Assembly (NCBI GenBank): GCA_944363935.1
Contig: CALVVT010000004.1
Span: 1 to 43,181, forward strand
From: an uncultured Bacilli bacterium
Lineage (GTDB): Bacteria; Bacillota_I; Bacilli_A; RF39; UBA660
Reading direction: 5' to 3'
DNA length: 43,181 bases
The notes below the pieces were generated by a model that was given only the letters and a program-made list of their open reading frames with translations, did not search any database and was not told the origin of the DNA. Below, in pieces: positions 8,649 to 16,369 of the stretch. Numbering within the stretch: position 1 is the first letter of the stretch; each line of letters opens with the position of its first letter. The translations under genes were made by a program, and so were the position numbers.

Positions 8649-8677
8649 CTGACATAGAATAAAAAATACGGTATAAT
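8649..8677 (+). promoter_or_regulatory. Promoter of the lipoprotein gene at 8698
   Basis: -35 CTGACA (8649-8654), 17-bp spacer, -10 TATAAT (8672-8677), then AAAGGAG before the ATG. It lies back-to-back with the ATPase leader and overlaps the short palindrome GTACAGTAC (8641-8649). Confidence 0.8.
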
Positions 8678-8697
8678 ATTAAAAGAAAGGAGTTTTT

Positions 8698-9357
8698 ATG
8701 TATAAAAAAATATTTATAGCTTTATTTTGTTGTTTTTTAATTTTAAGTCTTACTGGCTGTAACAGTTCAGAAAAAGATCATGGTTCTTATAGTGTTCAAG
8801 GGTTTGATAAAGAAAAACATGAAAAAAATATTAAAATTCTCGAAAGTGAAATTACTACATATGGAGAGCTTGTTACTATTATTAAAAATAATAACAATAT
8901 CGATGTTTCCCTTAACCTTGAAGTTAATTTTTACGACAAAGAAGGAAATCCTTTAGGTAGTGATAGTTCAAATATATTTGTTAGTAATAATAGTGAAATG
9001 GCTACTTGTTTTACTAATGTTCCTAAAAATTATAGTGATTATAAAATAACCTTCACAGCTGACGAACCAAGTTTTAAAGATTTTACCGATAAGGTTAAAA
9101 TAAAAGACAATGATACTGGTGAACAGTTAGCCGTTGAAATAGTTAACAACGCTAAACAAACTATCGAAGAAGTTAATATAGATGTCGTATATTATAAAGA
9201 CGGTAAAATTATTGGTTTTGAAGCTAATGGGGAAAATGATGTTAGAAATAATGATTCTAAAATTATTAATATCGATTATCCATATGACCAAAACTTTAAA
9301 AATATACCATTTGACAATTATAAAATATTTATTTCAGCTTATAACTATACTATTTAA
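8698..9357 (+). CDS. Lipoprotein with FxLYD-like domains
   Basis: Predicted surface lipoprotein (219 aa). A type II signal peptide ends in the lipobox LTG-C (Cys21). The mature part contains two similar segments (NNNNIDVSLNLEVNFYDKEG near 65 and NNAKQTIEEVNIDVVYYKDG near 150), both asparagine-rich with a YDKEG/YKDG turn. This resembles FxLYD-type beta domains, but the assignment is by eye. It is one of few plus-strand genes here, with its own promoter and terminator, so a one-gene transcript. Function unknown. Confidence 0.75.
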   Translation: MYKKIFIALFCCFLILSLTGCNSSEKDHGSYSVQGFDKEKHEKNIKILESEITTYGELVTIIKNNNNIDVSLNLEVNFYDKEGNPLGSDSSNIFVSNNSEMATCFTNVPKNYSDYKITFTADEPSFKDFTDKVKIKDNDTGEQLAVEIVNNAKQTIEEVNIDVVYYKDGKIIGFEANGENDVRNNDSKIINIDYPYDQNFKNIPFDNYKIFISAYNYTI

Positions 9358-9398
9358 AAACAGCTCAAGTAAGATAGCTTTGAGCTGTTTTTTAATTT
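9356..9398. terminator. Bidirectional terminator between convergent genes
   Basis: AAAAACAGCTCAA (9356-9368) pairs with TTGAGCTGTTTTT (9380-9392), with T-tracts on both strands. It serves the plus-strand lipoprotein and the minus-strand YtxH operon, whose last codons lie beside it. Confidence 0.85.
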
Positions 9399-9790
9399 TT
9401 TGATAATTTTTCAATAACTTGTTCGCAAGTTTCAATAACTTTAGCTTTTATCGCATTAGCTGATTTTTCAACAACTGGAGTACCTTTTTCAATAGCATAC
9501 TCAACAAGTTCATTAGCTGCTTCTTGTAATTTTCTAGCTTGTTTTTTAGCAGCTGCTAGAACTTTTTCTTTACTTAAATCATCTAATCCTTCTTGAAGTT
9601 CAGCAATTTTTATTTCTACTGCTTCTTTAACTTCTTTAGCATCTAAATTTTGAACTTTTCTTCTTAAGTCGTCAAACATTCTTTTAAGATCAGCTCTTGT
9701 ATCTGATCCTTTTTTAGGAGCAAATAAAATACCTAATGCTGCTCCTATTCCTGCGCCAGCTAAAAACTTACCTAATCCTTTTTTACTCAT
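9392..9790 (-). CDS. YtxH-domain protein
   Basis: Small protein (132 aa) starting MSKKGLGKFLAGAGIGAALGILFAPKKGSDTR. The Gly/Ala-rich hydrophobic segment followed by LFAPKKG is the YtxH (gas-vesicle-like) signature; the rest is a long charged amphipathic helix. ATG 9790 is chosen because AGAAGGG precedes it and an upstream in-frame extension lacks YtxH character. It overlaps the DUF948 gene by 8 bp, the same pairing as B. subtilis ytxG-ytxH, a general-stress pair of unknown biochemistry. Confidence 0.85.
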   Translation of the reverse strand: MSKKGLGKFLAGAGIGAALGILFAPKKGSDTRADLKRMFDDLRRKVQNLDAKEVKEAVEIKIAELQEGLDDLSKEKVLAAAKKQARKLQEAANELVEYAIEKGTPVVEKSANAIKAKVIETCEQVIEKLSKN

Positions 9791-10064
9791 TTTTTCCCTT
9801 CTTTCTATTAAATATACTAGTAATCGCATCGGCAATAAAAGTAACAATCGTATCACTTATATTAACGAGAGCATCAGTAGTACCATCGACAATATTAAAT
9901 AAGCCATCTAATTTTGAACTTTTTTCATTAATATCGTCGACAACTTTATCCACTTTATTAAGTGTACCTATGGCTTTTACTACTAATACAATTAATGCTA
10001 TTACTAAAATAATTAATGCAATATAAAGTAAAATTATAAAGAAATCTACAATATTTATCATCAT
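9783..10064 (-). CDS. DUF948 (YtxG-like) membrane protein
   Basis: 93-aa protein with a long N-terminal membrane helix (~6-32), then a helical region (TLNKVDKVVDDINEKSSKLDGLF) typical of DUF948, and a basic end. Its start overlaps the stop of the acidic protein gene (ATGA, 10061-10064) and its end overlaps ytxH, so the genes are co-translated. Membrane-associated, function unknown. Confidence 0.8.
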   Translation of the reverse strand: MMINIVDFFIILLYIALIILVIALIVLVVKAIGTLNKVDKVVDDINEKSSKLDGLFNIVDGTTDALVNISDTIVTFIADAITSIFNRKKGKNE

Positions 10065-10798
10065 TTTTTATCCCCTTTTTCGTACATAGAATCAATCATA
10101 CTAAATAATTCTTCGTCACTTATTGGTTTTGGTTTGGTTTCTTTTGGTAAAGGTTTTTCTTCATTTCCTAATAAATCACTTAAATCAGGCTCTTCTCTAT
10201 GTCCTGGATGTTCATTAATTAAAACGTGTTCTTCTGCTTCTTCTATTTTAATATCTTCTTCTGGTTCAAAAACATCTTTACCAAATAATGTTGTATCAAT
10301 ATCGTCGTCAAGTCCGCCATAAGCTTTATTTCTAAAAGTATCAACCATATCTTCTTTTGAAGAAGATGTTATCTCGTCACCTCTTAATCTTAAATCCTCT
10401 TTTTGATAATTTTTATCTAAAATGCCATATACTGGTGAAATAATAGGTGACGGTTTAAAAACATGTTTTTCTTCTTTTGGTGGATTATAAGCTTCCTTAC
10501 GATACGAAGATTTTTTCTTTTCTTTTTCACGTTCTCTCTTTTCTTTTTTTGTTTCAATTGTTTCAAAGTCTGTATCGTCAAAAAATGGAAACTTATATTC
10601 TTCTTCTGGTTCTTTTATTTCCTTTGTTTCTACTTCTGGCATCTCTAGTTCGATATTTTTTTCTGCTCTTTTTGGAGTTGGTGCCGCAATTTCTACTTGT
10701 GTTTTTTCAACTTTAACTGGTTTTGGTTCTTCTTTAACTTCTACTTCTTCCTCTACCTCTTCAGTAAATAAGTTTTTAAATTTATCCATTAATCCCAT
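10061..10798 (-). CDS. Acidic, low-complexity cytoplasmic protein with an SPVYGI motif
   Basis: Not recognised. 245-aa protein without a signal peptide or membrane segment. An amphipathic start (MGLMDKFKNLF) is followed by long Glu/Lys/Pro-rich stretches that look disordered. The most ordered parts are FKPSPIISPVYGILDKNYQKED (~120-141) and a C-terminal helix ISDEELFSMIDSMYE. ATG 10798 is chosen over an upstream GTG because AGAGG lies 8 nt ahead. It lies between a lipoprotein gene and the DUF948/YtxH pair, suggesting an envelope-linked adaptor or scaffold, but that is context only. Confidence 0.7.
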   Translation of the reverse strand: MGLMDKFKNLFTEEVEEEVEVKEEPKPVKVEKTQVEIAAPTPKRAEKNIELEMPEVETKEIKEPEEEYKFPFFDDTDFETIETKKEKREREKEKKKSSYRKEAYNPPKEEKHVFKPSPIISPVYGILDKNYQKEDLRLRGDEITSSSKEDMVDTFRNKAYGGLDDDIDTTLFGKDVFEPEEDIKIEEAEEHVLINEHPGHREEPDLSDLLGNEEKPLPKETKPKPISDEELFSMIDSMYEKGDKK

Positions 10799-10809
10799 AA
10801 TAAACACCT

Positions 10810-11397
10810 CTAATCTTCTTCATAGCGTAAAAAGCTATTTGATTCTTTTTTTGAAGTAAATTCTTCATATTTTTCTTCTTTATTTGTTAAGAAATCATCT
10901 TCTAAAGATAATTTTATAATATTCTTATTGTATTTTATTGTCGATAAAATGTAGGAAGAATTTAAAACAGTTGTTTCTATATCCTCTTTAGGTACCAACG
11001 CTTCTATTTTCGCATAGTTATAAACAAACTCGGTTAAATATTTACCATCTTTTTCGGTAATTTCTAAATATCCATTGTCAAGTTTTCGGGAATAATATTT
11101 ACTATTATCTTCTTTATATTTTTGACTAGTTTTATAATAATACCCAACCTCGTCTAAATATAAATAATAATAAACTCCATCAGTATAAAGTTTATCATTA
11201 GCTCCAGTACTGTCAATATAAGTAACACCTCTTGGAACGTAATATTTATACCCTATACCTACCCGGTTATAAATTTTATTATCTTTTGACAAGACTACAT
11301 CAACAATATTATCAATATTAGTTGTATCAATTCTAACAATTGTGCAGCCTGATAAAAGAAATACTAGTAAACATAAAATAAATATTTTTCCCTTCAT
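10810..11397 (-). CDS. Hypothetical lipoprotein
   Basis: 195-aa lipoprotein with a type II signal peptide ending LLSG-C (Cys18). The mature part is Tyr-rich (GIGYKYYVPRGVTYIDS, YYYLYLDEVGYYYK) and probably beta-structured. No family recognised. First gene of lipoprotein - acidic protein - DUF948 - YtxH. A likely promoter lies upstream (minus strand -10 TATAAT at 11422-11417, weak -35 GTGTAA at 11445-11440, 17-bp spacing). SD is GCAGGTG. Confidence 0.75.
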   Translation of the reverse strand: MKGKIFILCLLVFLLSGCTIVRIDTTNIDNIVDVVLSKDNKIYNRVGIGYKYYVPRGVTYIDSTGANDKLYTDGVYYYLYLDEVGYYYKTSQKYKEDNSKYYSRKLDNGYLEITEKDGKYLTEFVYNYAKIEALVPKEDIETTVLNSSYILSTIKYNKNIIKLSLEDDFLTNKEEKYEEFTSKKESNSFLRYEED

Positions 11398-11476
11398 ATA
11401 ACACCTGCTTATCTTGATTATATCAAATTTTTTTTAATTTTACACTATTTTTCCCATTTAAATTGTTAAAAAATGT

Positions 11477-12103
11477 CTATTTTACAACTTTTACCATGTA
11501 AATTGGATAACCTAGACTAGAAAACTTACGTTCATATTCAGTTTCCACATTATCATAATCGTCAAGGTGAAGATTCAAAGATAACTCTTCAATCTTATAA
11601 TTATAATCAGTAAAGCTTTTTAAAGAATACTCAAATAGTTTTCGGTTATCAGTTTTTTGGATAATAATTTTTTTAGTTTTAAAAACGCTATCATAACGTT
11701 TCAAAAATCTTAAACTTGTGAGTCTTCGATGTTCATGTCGCTTTTTAGGCCATGGATCAGAAAAATTTAAATATAAAGTATCGATGTCATGATCAAAAAC
11801 ATCATTTATGTAAGTTGCATCCATTTTTATAAGTTTTAAATTAGGAATATCTTCATTTACTAGTTTTTCAGTTATTCTCACCATTATACTATCAAACATT
11901 TCTAAACCAATAAAATTAATATCCGGATACTTTTTAGCCATATTAATAATAAAATCGCCTTTACCACTACCTATTTCTAAATGGATAGGATTACTATTAT
12001 TAAATAATTTAGCAAAATTTCCTTTATACTGTTCTGGATTTTTAATAACATAACTTGATTTTTCAATAATCAAAGCGGCTCCTTTAACATTTCTAAGTCG
12101 CAT
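11477..12103 (-). CDS. trmB: tRNA (guanine-46-N7)-methyltransferase TrmB
   Basis: SAM-dependent enzyme (208 aa) making m7G46 in tRNA. SAM motif LEIGSGKGDFI, FIGLEMFDSIMVRITEK, and the family signature LNFSDPWPKKRHEHRRL are all present. ATG 12103 follows GGTGAGG, and the product starts MRLRNVKG, a normal TrmB start; the longer frame upstream has no support. Confidence 0.95.
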   Translation of the reverse strand: MRLRNVKGAALIIEKSSYVIKNPEQYKGNFAKLFNNSNPIHLEIGSGKGDFIINMAKKYPDINFIGLEMFDSIMVRITEKLVNEDIPNLKLIKMDATYINDVFDHDIDTLYLNFSDPWPKKRHEHRRLTSLRFLKRYDSVFKTKKIIIQKTDNRKLFEYSLKSFTDYNYKIEELSLNLHLDDYDNVETEYERKFSSLGYPIYMVKVVK

Positions 12104-12158
12104 ATCCTCACCCCTAATAAGTATAGCATATTCCCTATTAAAAATAAAGAAAAGTAGG

Positions 12159-12187
12159 CACAAAAATCTAGGAAAAACATATAATTA
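12159..12187 (+). promoter_or_regulatory. Promoter of the small coat-like gene, sigma-E/K-like
   Basis: -10 region CATATAATTA (12178-12187) with an AC dinucleotide 16 bp upstream (12160-12161, inside GCACA) and no TTGACA-like -35. The spacing and CATA core resemble mother-cell sigma-K/E promoters. A housekeeping promoter with a poor -35 is the alternative. Confidence 0.45.
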
Positions 12188-12210
12188 TTGTAGTGAAAGG
12201 GGTAATTAAA

Positions 12211-12438
12211 GTGAAAAAAGATAGAAATTGTATGGGATATCCTGTATATCCAAATATGGGCAGTATGCCAATGCCAATACCAATGTATCCAACTATGGAT
12301 TATGGAAACGATTGTAATGAGTTAAATCAAATAATGACTAAATTAAACAATCTAGAACAAAGAGTTACAGCTATTGAAAACATGCTTAACAAAAATTATA
12401 ATAACAACTACAATACTAATAATTATCAAATGATGTAA
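12211..12438 (+). CDS. Small Met/Pro/Tyr-rich protein with coiled coil, possibly spore-coat-like
   Basis: 75-aa protein starting at GTG 12211, 8 nt after AAAGGGG. The first half is rich in Gly, Met, Pro and Tyr (GYPVYPNMGSMPMPIPMYPT); the second is a short coiled coil (NQIMTKLNNLEQRVTAIENML), then an Asn/Tyr tail. Such composition is common in small spore-coat or exosporium proteins of Firmicutes, but no family is recognised. A monocistronic unit with its own promoter and terminator. The sigma-K-like promoter and a spo0A gene in the window make a sporulation role plausible, not shown. Confidence 0.65.
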   Translation: MKKDRNCMGYPVYPNMGSMPMPIPMYPTMDYGNDCNELNQIMTKLNNLEQRVTAIENMLNKNYNNNYNTNNYQMM

Positions 12439-12439
12439 G

Positions 12440-12463
12440 CTTCACTCAAAGTGAAGTTTTTTT
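12440..12463 (+). terminator. Terminator after the small coat-like gene
   Basis: CTTCACT - CAA - AGTGAAG followed by seven T. Confidence 0.85.
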
Positions 12464-12484
12464 ATAAACAAAATCGCTATAATT

Positions 12485-12514
12485 AAAACAGTTACTTTTT
12501 ATAACTGTTTTAAT
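12485..12514 (-). terminator. Terminator of the uvrC-lipoprotein operon
   Basis: AAAACAGTTA / TAACTGTTTT inverted repeat with an 8-nt loop, next to the lipoprotein stop at 12515. T-rich on both strands, so it can also back up the terminator at 12440. Confidence 0.75.
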
Positions 12515-13003
12515 TTATACTAGTTTTAGCTTCGTAAGCAACTGTTTTACAAGTTGCCCCATACTTTCATATTGCTTTTGTAATTTTGTAAGGGTTATTT
12601 CGTTTTTATCATTCATAATATTTTTCATGGTTGGTTCGTCTTTAGCTAAAGTATCTAAATCAAGTTTATTATAATTAATTTTAACATTTGAAATTACTTT
12701 ATTATCACTTTTTTTAATTTCATATTTGTAACCACCATAAGCTTTGTTCATAGCTTCATAAGTACTATTATATTGCTTTTCAAATGTCTGTAAAATACTT
12801 TTGTCATTGGATTTTACTTCTTCAGTTGTTTGAACACTATCAACAACATTATTAGTGGCCTTTATATTATAAGTCGCTTTTAAAGAATAATTATTAATTT
12901 TATCATTTCGCTCTAAAGTACAACTAACATCCTTACTTTCGTCACAACCACTAGTTAATAACACTAAACTACCTAAAACAATTATCATTAAAATTTTATT
13001 CAT
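12515..13003 (-). CDS. Lipoprotein, DUF1307/YehR-like
   Basis: 162-aa lipoprotein; the signal peptide ends LLTSG-C (Cys20). The mature part has a Cys-containing start (DVSCTLERNDKINNYSLKATYNI), a YGGYKYEIKKSDNKVISNVKINYNKLDLDTL stretch and a C-terminal helix. This order is like DUF1307/YehR lipoproteins (weak, by eye). It overlaps the uvrC end by 8 bp and has its own SD (AGAGG), so it is co-transcribed with uvrC, probably a positional rather than functional link. Confidence 0.7.
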   Translation of the reverse strand: MNKILMIIVLGSLVLLTSGCDESKDVSCTLERNDKINNYSLKATYNIKATNNVVDSVQTTEEVKSNDKSILQTFEKQYNSTYEAMNKAYGGYKYEIKKSDNKVISNVKINYNKLDLDTLAKDEPTMKNIMNDKNEITLTKLQKQYESMGQLVKQLLTKLKLV

Positions 13004-14768
13004 TTTTCCTCTCCTCTTCTAAAGAATTAAACACTTCTTTTATTTTTAAAGCTACTTCTTCAGGTACTATTTCTTTAAGTTCTAAAAGACTGGCTTCTTT
13101 TATTTTTTCCGTTGTTTTAAATTTTTTTAATATTTCTTTTTTTCTTTTAACCCCTATACCAGGAATTTCGTCTAATATTGATGCATATAAACCTTTACTT
13201 CTTATTTGTTTATGATAATTAATTGTAAAGTTATGAACTTCGTCCTGCATTCTTTCTAAATAATGAAATAAATTACTTCTTTTTTCAATTTCTATTTCTC
13301 CATCAAAAGTTATTAAAGCATCAGTCGCATGTTTATCGTCTTTTCGAAGACCAACTAGTTTAATGTCTAAATTTAAACTATCTAGTACCTCTTTAGCAAT
13401 ATTCATTTGTCCGATTCCGCCGTCAACGATTATTAAATCAGGTTTAACCAGTCCATCTTTTAAAACCCGAAAATAACGTCTATATATTACTTCTCGCATC
13501 GTTCCATAATCGTCGTTTTTATCAACAGAAATTTTATATTTTCGGTATTCGTTTTTAGCTGGATGTCCATCGATAAAAACAACCATTCCAGATACATTAA
13601 AAGTTCCAAATAAATTAGAGTTATCAAATATTTCTATTCTGTCTAAAACATCCATATTTAAAATGTTTTTTAACTCTTCATTAGCTCCACTAGCTCTTTT
13701 TTCATCTTGCAGTAGTAAAGTCATTTTTTCTTCTAACGATCTTTTGGCATTATCACTAGCCATATTAACAAGTTTCTTTTTAACGCCTTTTACTGGTATT
13801 TTAACATTAGTTTTTAAATAATCTTCGAGTAATTCTTTATCGATTATATCTGGGCCTAGAATTTCTTTAGGAACTATTTGCTTATCGTAAAATTTCGCAA
13901 TATATCTATTAAGTTCTTCTTCGGCTGAATCAATTAAAGGAATAATATTATGATGGTGACCAATTATTTTAGAAGATCTAATAAAGAAAATAAAAACACT
14001 TAAATAATTATTATCAGCATAGTAACCAAAAATATCTCTAGCTACATCGTCACCCAATTCTACTTTTTGTTTAACTAAAGTAATATCAATATCATTTAAT
14101 AATTCTTTATATTCTAAAGCTTTTTCAAAATTAAGTTTTTGACTAGCTTCGTTCATTTTTTTATTTATTTCTTCCTTTACCTCACTATCGTCACCTTTTA
14201 AAAATTTAATTAAACTTTGCTCCATATCTTTTACTATTTTTTCGTCAATATCGTAAACACAGTAACCTAAACACTGACCAATGTGATAATATAAACAAGG
14301 TCTTTTCGCATATGTTTTACATTTTTTTAATGGATAAATTCTATTTAATAAATTTACAGTTTTTTTGGCTGCATAAACATTAGGATATGGTCCAAATAAT
14401 CTTGCGCCCTTTTTCTTTAACTTTACATTTCTAACAATGTTAAGTCTCGGCACTTTTTCTTCCGTAAGTTCAATATAAGGATAACTCTTATCATCCCGCA
14501 TTAAAATATTATATTTAGGATCATATTTTTTAATTAAATTCATTTCTAAAATTAAACTTTCCGTTTCTGACCCAACTATAATATACTCAAAATCATTTAT
14601 CTCTTTTACTAGTTTTCCCGTTTTTCCAGTATGTGATTGATGGAAATAAGAATTTAATCTATTTTTTAAATCTTTAGCTTTTCCCACATATATTATAACC
14701 CCATTTTTATTTTTCATAAGATAACATCCTGGTTTATGTGGCACTAGTCTTAATTTTTCTAAAATCAT
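12996..14768 (-). CDS. uvrC: Excinuclease ABC subunit C
   Basis: UvrC (590 aa) makes both incisions in nucleotide excision repair. The GIY-YIG nuclease domain (~8-90, HKPGCYLMKNKNGVIIYVGKAKDLKNRL), a UvrB-binding UVR motif (~195-230, LNFEKALEYKELL), the RNase H-like domain (GMVVFIDGHPAKNEYRKYKI, DLIIVDGGIGQ) and a C-terminal helix-hairpin-helix pair (IPGIGVKRKKEIL) are in normal order. ATG 14768 is chosen because GGTGAGG precedes it; upstream in-frame codons add six untypical residues. Confidence 0.96.
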   Translation of the reverse strand: MILEKLRLVPHKPGCYLMKNKNGVIIYVGKAKDLKNRLNSYFHQSHTGKTGKLVKEINDFEYIIVGSETESLILEMNLIKKYDPKYNILMRDDKSYPYIELTEEKVPRLNIVRNVKLKKKGARLFGPYPNVYAAKKTVNLLNRIYPLKKCKTYAKRPCLYYHIGQCLGYCVYDIDEKIVKDMEQSLIKFLKGDDSEVKEEINKKMNEASQKLNFEKALEYKELLNDIDITLVKQKVELGDDVARDIFGYYADNNYLSVFIFFIRSSKIIGHHHNIIPLIDSAEEELNRYIAKFYDKQIVPKEILGPDIIDKELLEDYLKTNVKIPVKGVKKKLVNMASDNAKRSLEEKMTLLLQDEKRASGANEELKNILNMDVLDRIEIFDNSNLFGTFNVSGMVVFIDGHPAKNEYRKYKISVDKNDDYGTMREVIYRRYFRVLKDGLVKPDLIIVDGGIGQMNIAKEVLDSLNLDIKLVGLRKDDKHATDALITFDGEIEIEKRSNLFHYLERMQDEVHNFTINYHKQIRSKGLYASILDEIPGIGVKRKKEILKKFKTTEKIKEASLLELKEIVPEEVALKIKEVFNSLEEERKNE

Positions 14769-14816
14769 AATCCTCACCACAAACATTATAAGTTATTTAC
14801 ATTTTTTTATCAAGTT

Positions 14817-15731
14817 TTACCAATTTTTATTCAAATCAAAATCTTGAGCATAAGAATAATTAATTATTTCACCATTTTTTGTTTTAATCCATCCCTTAAA
14901 CAAATGAGACCAATCTGTTAACTCGCTAGCGCTTTTATTTTTTAATTTTGTTTTTACTTTATCCATAATATTTATCTCTTCTTCTGTAAAAAGTGATAAA
15001 TCATAATCTTGTACGGGTTTAAATAATATCTTATCTTCTTCATTATTAACAAATTCTAAATAATTTTGATGGATTAAAAATTGTAAATATATACTTTGAT
15101 TATCAATAATTGGTCCATAAGTACCATGAGCATACTTTAATGAAGTTATCGGTTTACTAAATTTCTTAAAAGCTTCAAAATCAATAGCAAAAAAATTTTT
15201 CATTATTTGCGTTTTAGTTAAATAATTATTATCTAACATATATAAAAATGCATTAATAGTTTTTAAATCTAATTCAGCTTTTATCAGATTATATATTTTA
15301 TGATAATCATTCTTATTCATTAAATCTTTATTATTTTTTAAAATTTCTAGGAAAGCTGCTTTATTATTTTCAATTTTTTTATAAGTTAACAAAGCTTGCT
15401 TTTGGGGTAAAGACTCTGCCTGTTCATACCTTATAATAGTTCTTTTACTAAAGCCAAGTGCTTTTGCAAATAGATCTTGTGATAAATTATAAGAATTACG
15501 TATTTCCTTTAATTTTTTAAAACTTAATCCATATATATTTAAATATGCATCATAAATTTTATACAATGATTCATTTAAATTATCATTAATTAATTCAGTA
15601 CCACAAACAGAACAATTATAAACTTGTTCTAAAACATTAACTTTTTGATTACGAATAATATAAGTATTATTTTGTGTAGTTAAAAGTGGTTCAACATCTT
15701 TATCACATTTAAAACAATATACTTTCTGCAT
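14817..15731 (-). CDS. Antitoxin: YgiT/MqsA zinc ribbon + XRE HTH + Panacea/SocA-like domain
   Basis: 304-aa antitoxin. The N-terminal zinc ribbon has two Cys pairs (CFKC near 6 and CSVCG near 40) and the beta pattern of MqsA/YgiT. An XRE helix-turn-helix follows (~76-112, YNLSQDLFAKALGFSKRTIIRYEQ), then a helical C-terminal half (~140-304, with YMLDNNYLTKTQIMK, KYAHGTYGPIID, FTEEEINIMDKV and a closing WSHLFKGW). That matches the Panacea (DUF4065/SocA) antitoxin domain, in which the GPI-type motif and final helix recur. The MqsR-like toxin gene lies 20 nt upstream, so toxin precedes antitoxin as in mqsRA. The HTH probably binds the AGGTG/CACCT dyads at 16160-16189. The family calls are by eye but fit together. 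Confidence 0.82.
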   Translation of the reverse strand: MQKVYCFKCDKDVEPLLTTQNNTYIIRNQKVNVLEQVYNCSVCGTELINDNLNESLYKIYDAYLNIYGLSFKKLKEIRNSYNLSQDLFAKALGFSKRTIIRYEQAESLPQKQALLTYKKIENNKAAFLEILKNNKDLMNKNDYHKIYNLIKAELDLKTINAFLYMLDNNYLTKTQIMKNFFAIDFEAFKKFSKPITSLKYAHGTYGPIIDNQSIYLQFLIHQNYLEFVNNEEDKILFKPVQDYDLSLFTEEEINIMDKVKTKLKNKSASELTDWSHLFKGWIKTKNGEIINYSYAQDFDLNKNW

Positions 15732-15751
15732 AAATTACACCTCCCATATAA

Positions 15752-16111
15752 TTAATAACTTTCATGAAACGAAATACATATTACTCCCCTATTATTTAAT
15801 GTTAATTTAATATATACTATTTTTTTGTTAATAAGCTTTTTAAAAATATACACTTCCGAATTCATATCTCTAGTGCTATCACGGTCTCTATCTATTTTGA
15901 TACAATCTTTTACTTCTAAAGAAAGTATATTATTCCAAATATCCTGCGTTTTCATAATTCCAATATCAATTAAAGCTTGTTTAGCTGATACTATTTTCCC
16001 ATTCATATTTATTGTTCTATAGAAAACAAAATAGCAATTTCCCTTTTTTATTTCTCTTTTACTAATATTTAAAAACAATTTTACACTTTCTTTATCTAAT
16101 ACATTAAGCAT
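15752..16111 (-). CDS. MqsR-like toxin (probable RelE-fold mRNA interferase)
   Basis: 119-aa protein. From about residue 38 it follows the E. coli MqsR pattern: VSAKQALIDIGI (MqsR: TTRSALLNADEL), DIWNNILSLEVKDCIKI (MCNVIIGLSESDFYKS), EVYIFKK (DVYRPRL) and VYIKLTLNNRGVICISFHE (VYLKITVIHDVLIVSFKE). This places a Tyr and a Lys near catalytic Y81 and K96 of MqsR. The first ~35 residues are an extra N-terminal part. ATG 16111 is the only usable start, but the GGAG lies ~20 nt upstream, far beyond normal spacing, so toxin translation may be weak. It sits directly before its antitoxin and behind a perfect promoter. Confidence 0.78.
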   Translation of the reverse strand: MLNVLDKESVKLFLNISKREIKKGNCYFVFYRTINMNGKIVSAKQALIDIGIMKTQDIWNNILSLEVKDCIKIDRDRDSTRDMNSEVYIFKKLINKKIVYIKLTLNNRGVICISFHESY

Positions 16112-16152
16112 ATTTTTCTTTTATATCAAATCTCCTTTCTTAATTTACATCA

Positions 16153-16189
16153 ATTATACCCCACCTAATCCAAGGTGTCAATTGTCACC
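16153..16189 (-). promoter_or_regulatory. Consensus promoter and overlapping dyads of the toxin-antitoxin operon
   Basis: Minus strand: -35 TTGACA (16181-16176), 17-bp spacer, -10 TATAAT (16158-16153), both perfect. Two dyads overlap it: CACCT-N6-AGGTG within the spacer, and GGTG-N8-CACC (16174-16189) over the -35. E. coli MqsA binds an ACCT/AGGT palindrome in its own promoter, so these are good candidate operators. The leader to 16111 carries GAAAGGAG far from the ATG. Confidence 0.85.
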
Positions 16190-16286
16190 ATAGGCTATTT
16201 ATCAAGTACTCACATACAACCAAAATTACATTCACACAAAATACTACAAAATTATTGGAAAATAAAAGATGTTGTGATAAAATATC

Positions 16287-16363
16287 ATATAAAAAACTCC
16301 ATTCTTCCTACATAAACCTTTCACGTTCTAAACGTGAAGCTTCGGATTGAACAGAGTTCTTTC
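16287..16363 (-). ncRNA. Candidate stand-alone structured small RNA (~75 nt), unknown family
   Basis: Read on the minus strand, a strong promoter is followed by a closing stem AACTCTGTTC / GAATGGAGTT (16358-16349 with 16304-16295; 10 pairs, two of them G-T), an inner perfect hairpin TTCACGTT-N3-AACGTGAA (16319-16337) and a T6 tract right after the closing stem. That is a complete promoter-structure-terminator unit with no convincing ORF; a 14-codon frame starts about where transcription should start. It does not show the SRP RNA GGAAG/AGCAG signature, nor riboswitch or 6S features known to me. It lies between the YgjV-like gene and the toxin-antitoxin operon. Confidence 0.6.
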
Positions 16364-16369
16364 ATAACA

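Noticed and set aside
8641-8649. GTACAGTAC palindrome as a metal-repressor (CopY-like) operator between the P-type ATPase and the lipoprotein
   Set aside because: Only nine bases, does not match the known CopY TACA-N2-TGTA pattern, and the ATPase lacks copper motifs.
16287-16363. Signal recognition particle (4.5S) RNA
   Set aside because: Size and promoter-terminator layout fit, but the conserved GGAAG...AGCAG apical motif is absent.
16362-16364. Leaderless 14-codon peptide (MKELCSIRSFTFRT) at the start of the candidate small RNA
   Set aside because: Starts at the predicted transcription start without SD, and the codons fall in the pairing arms; better explained as structured RNA.
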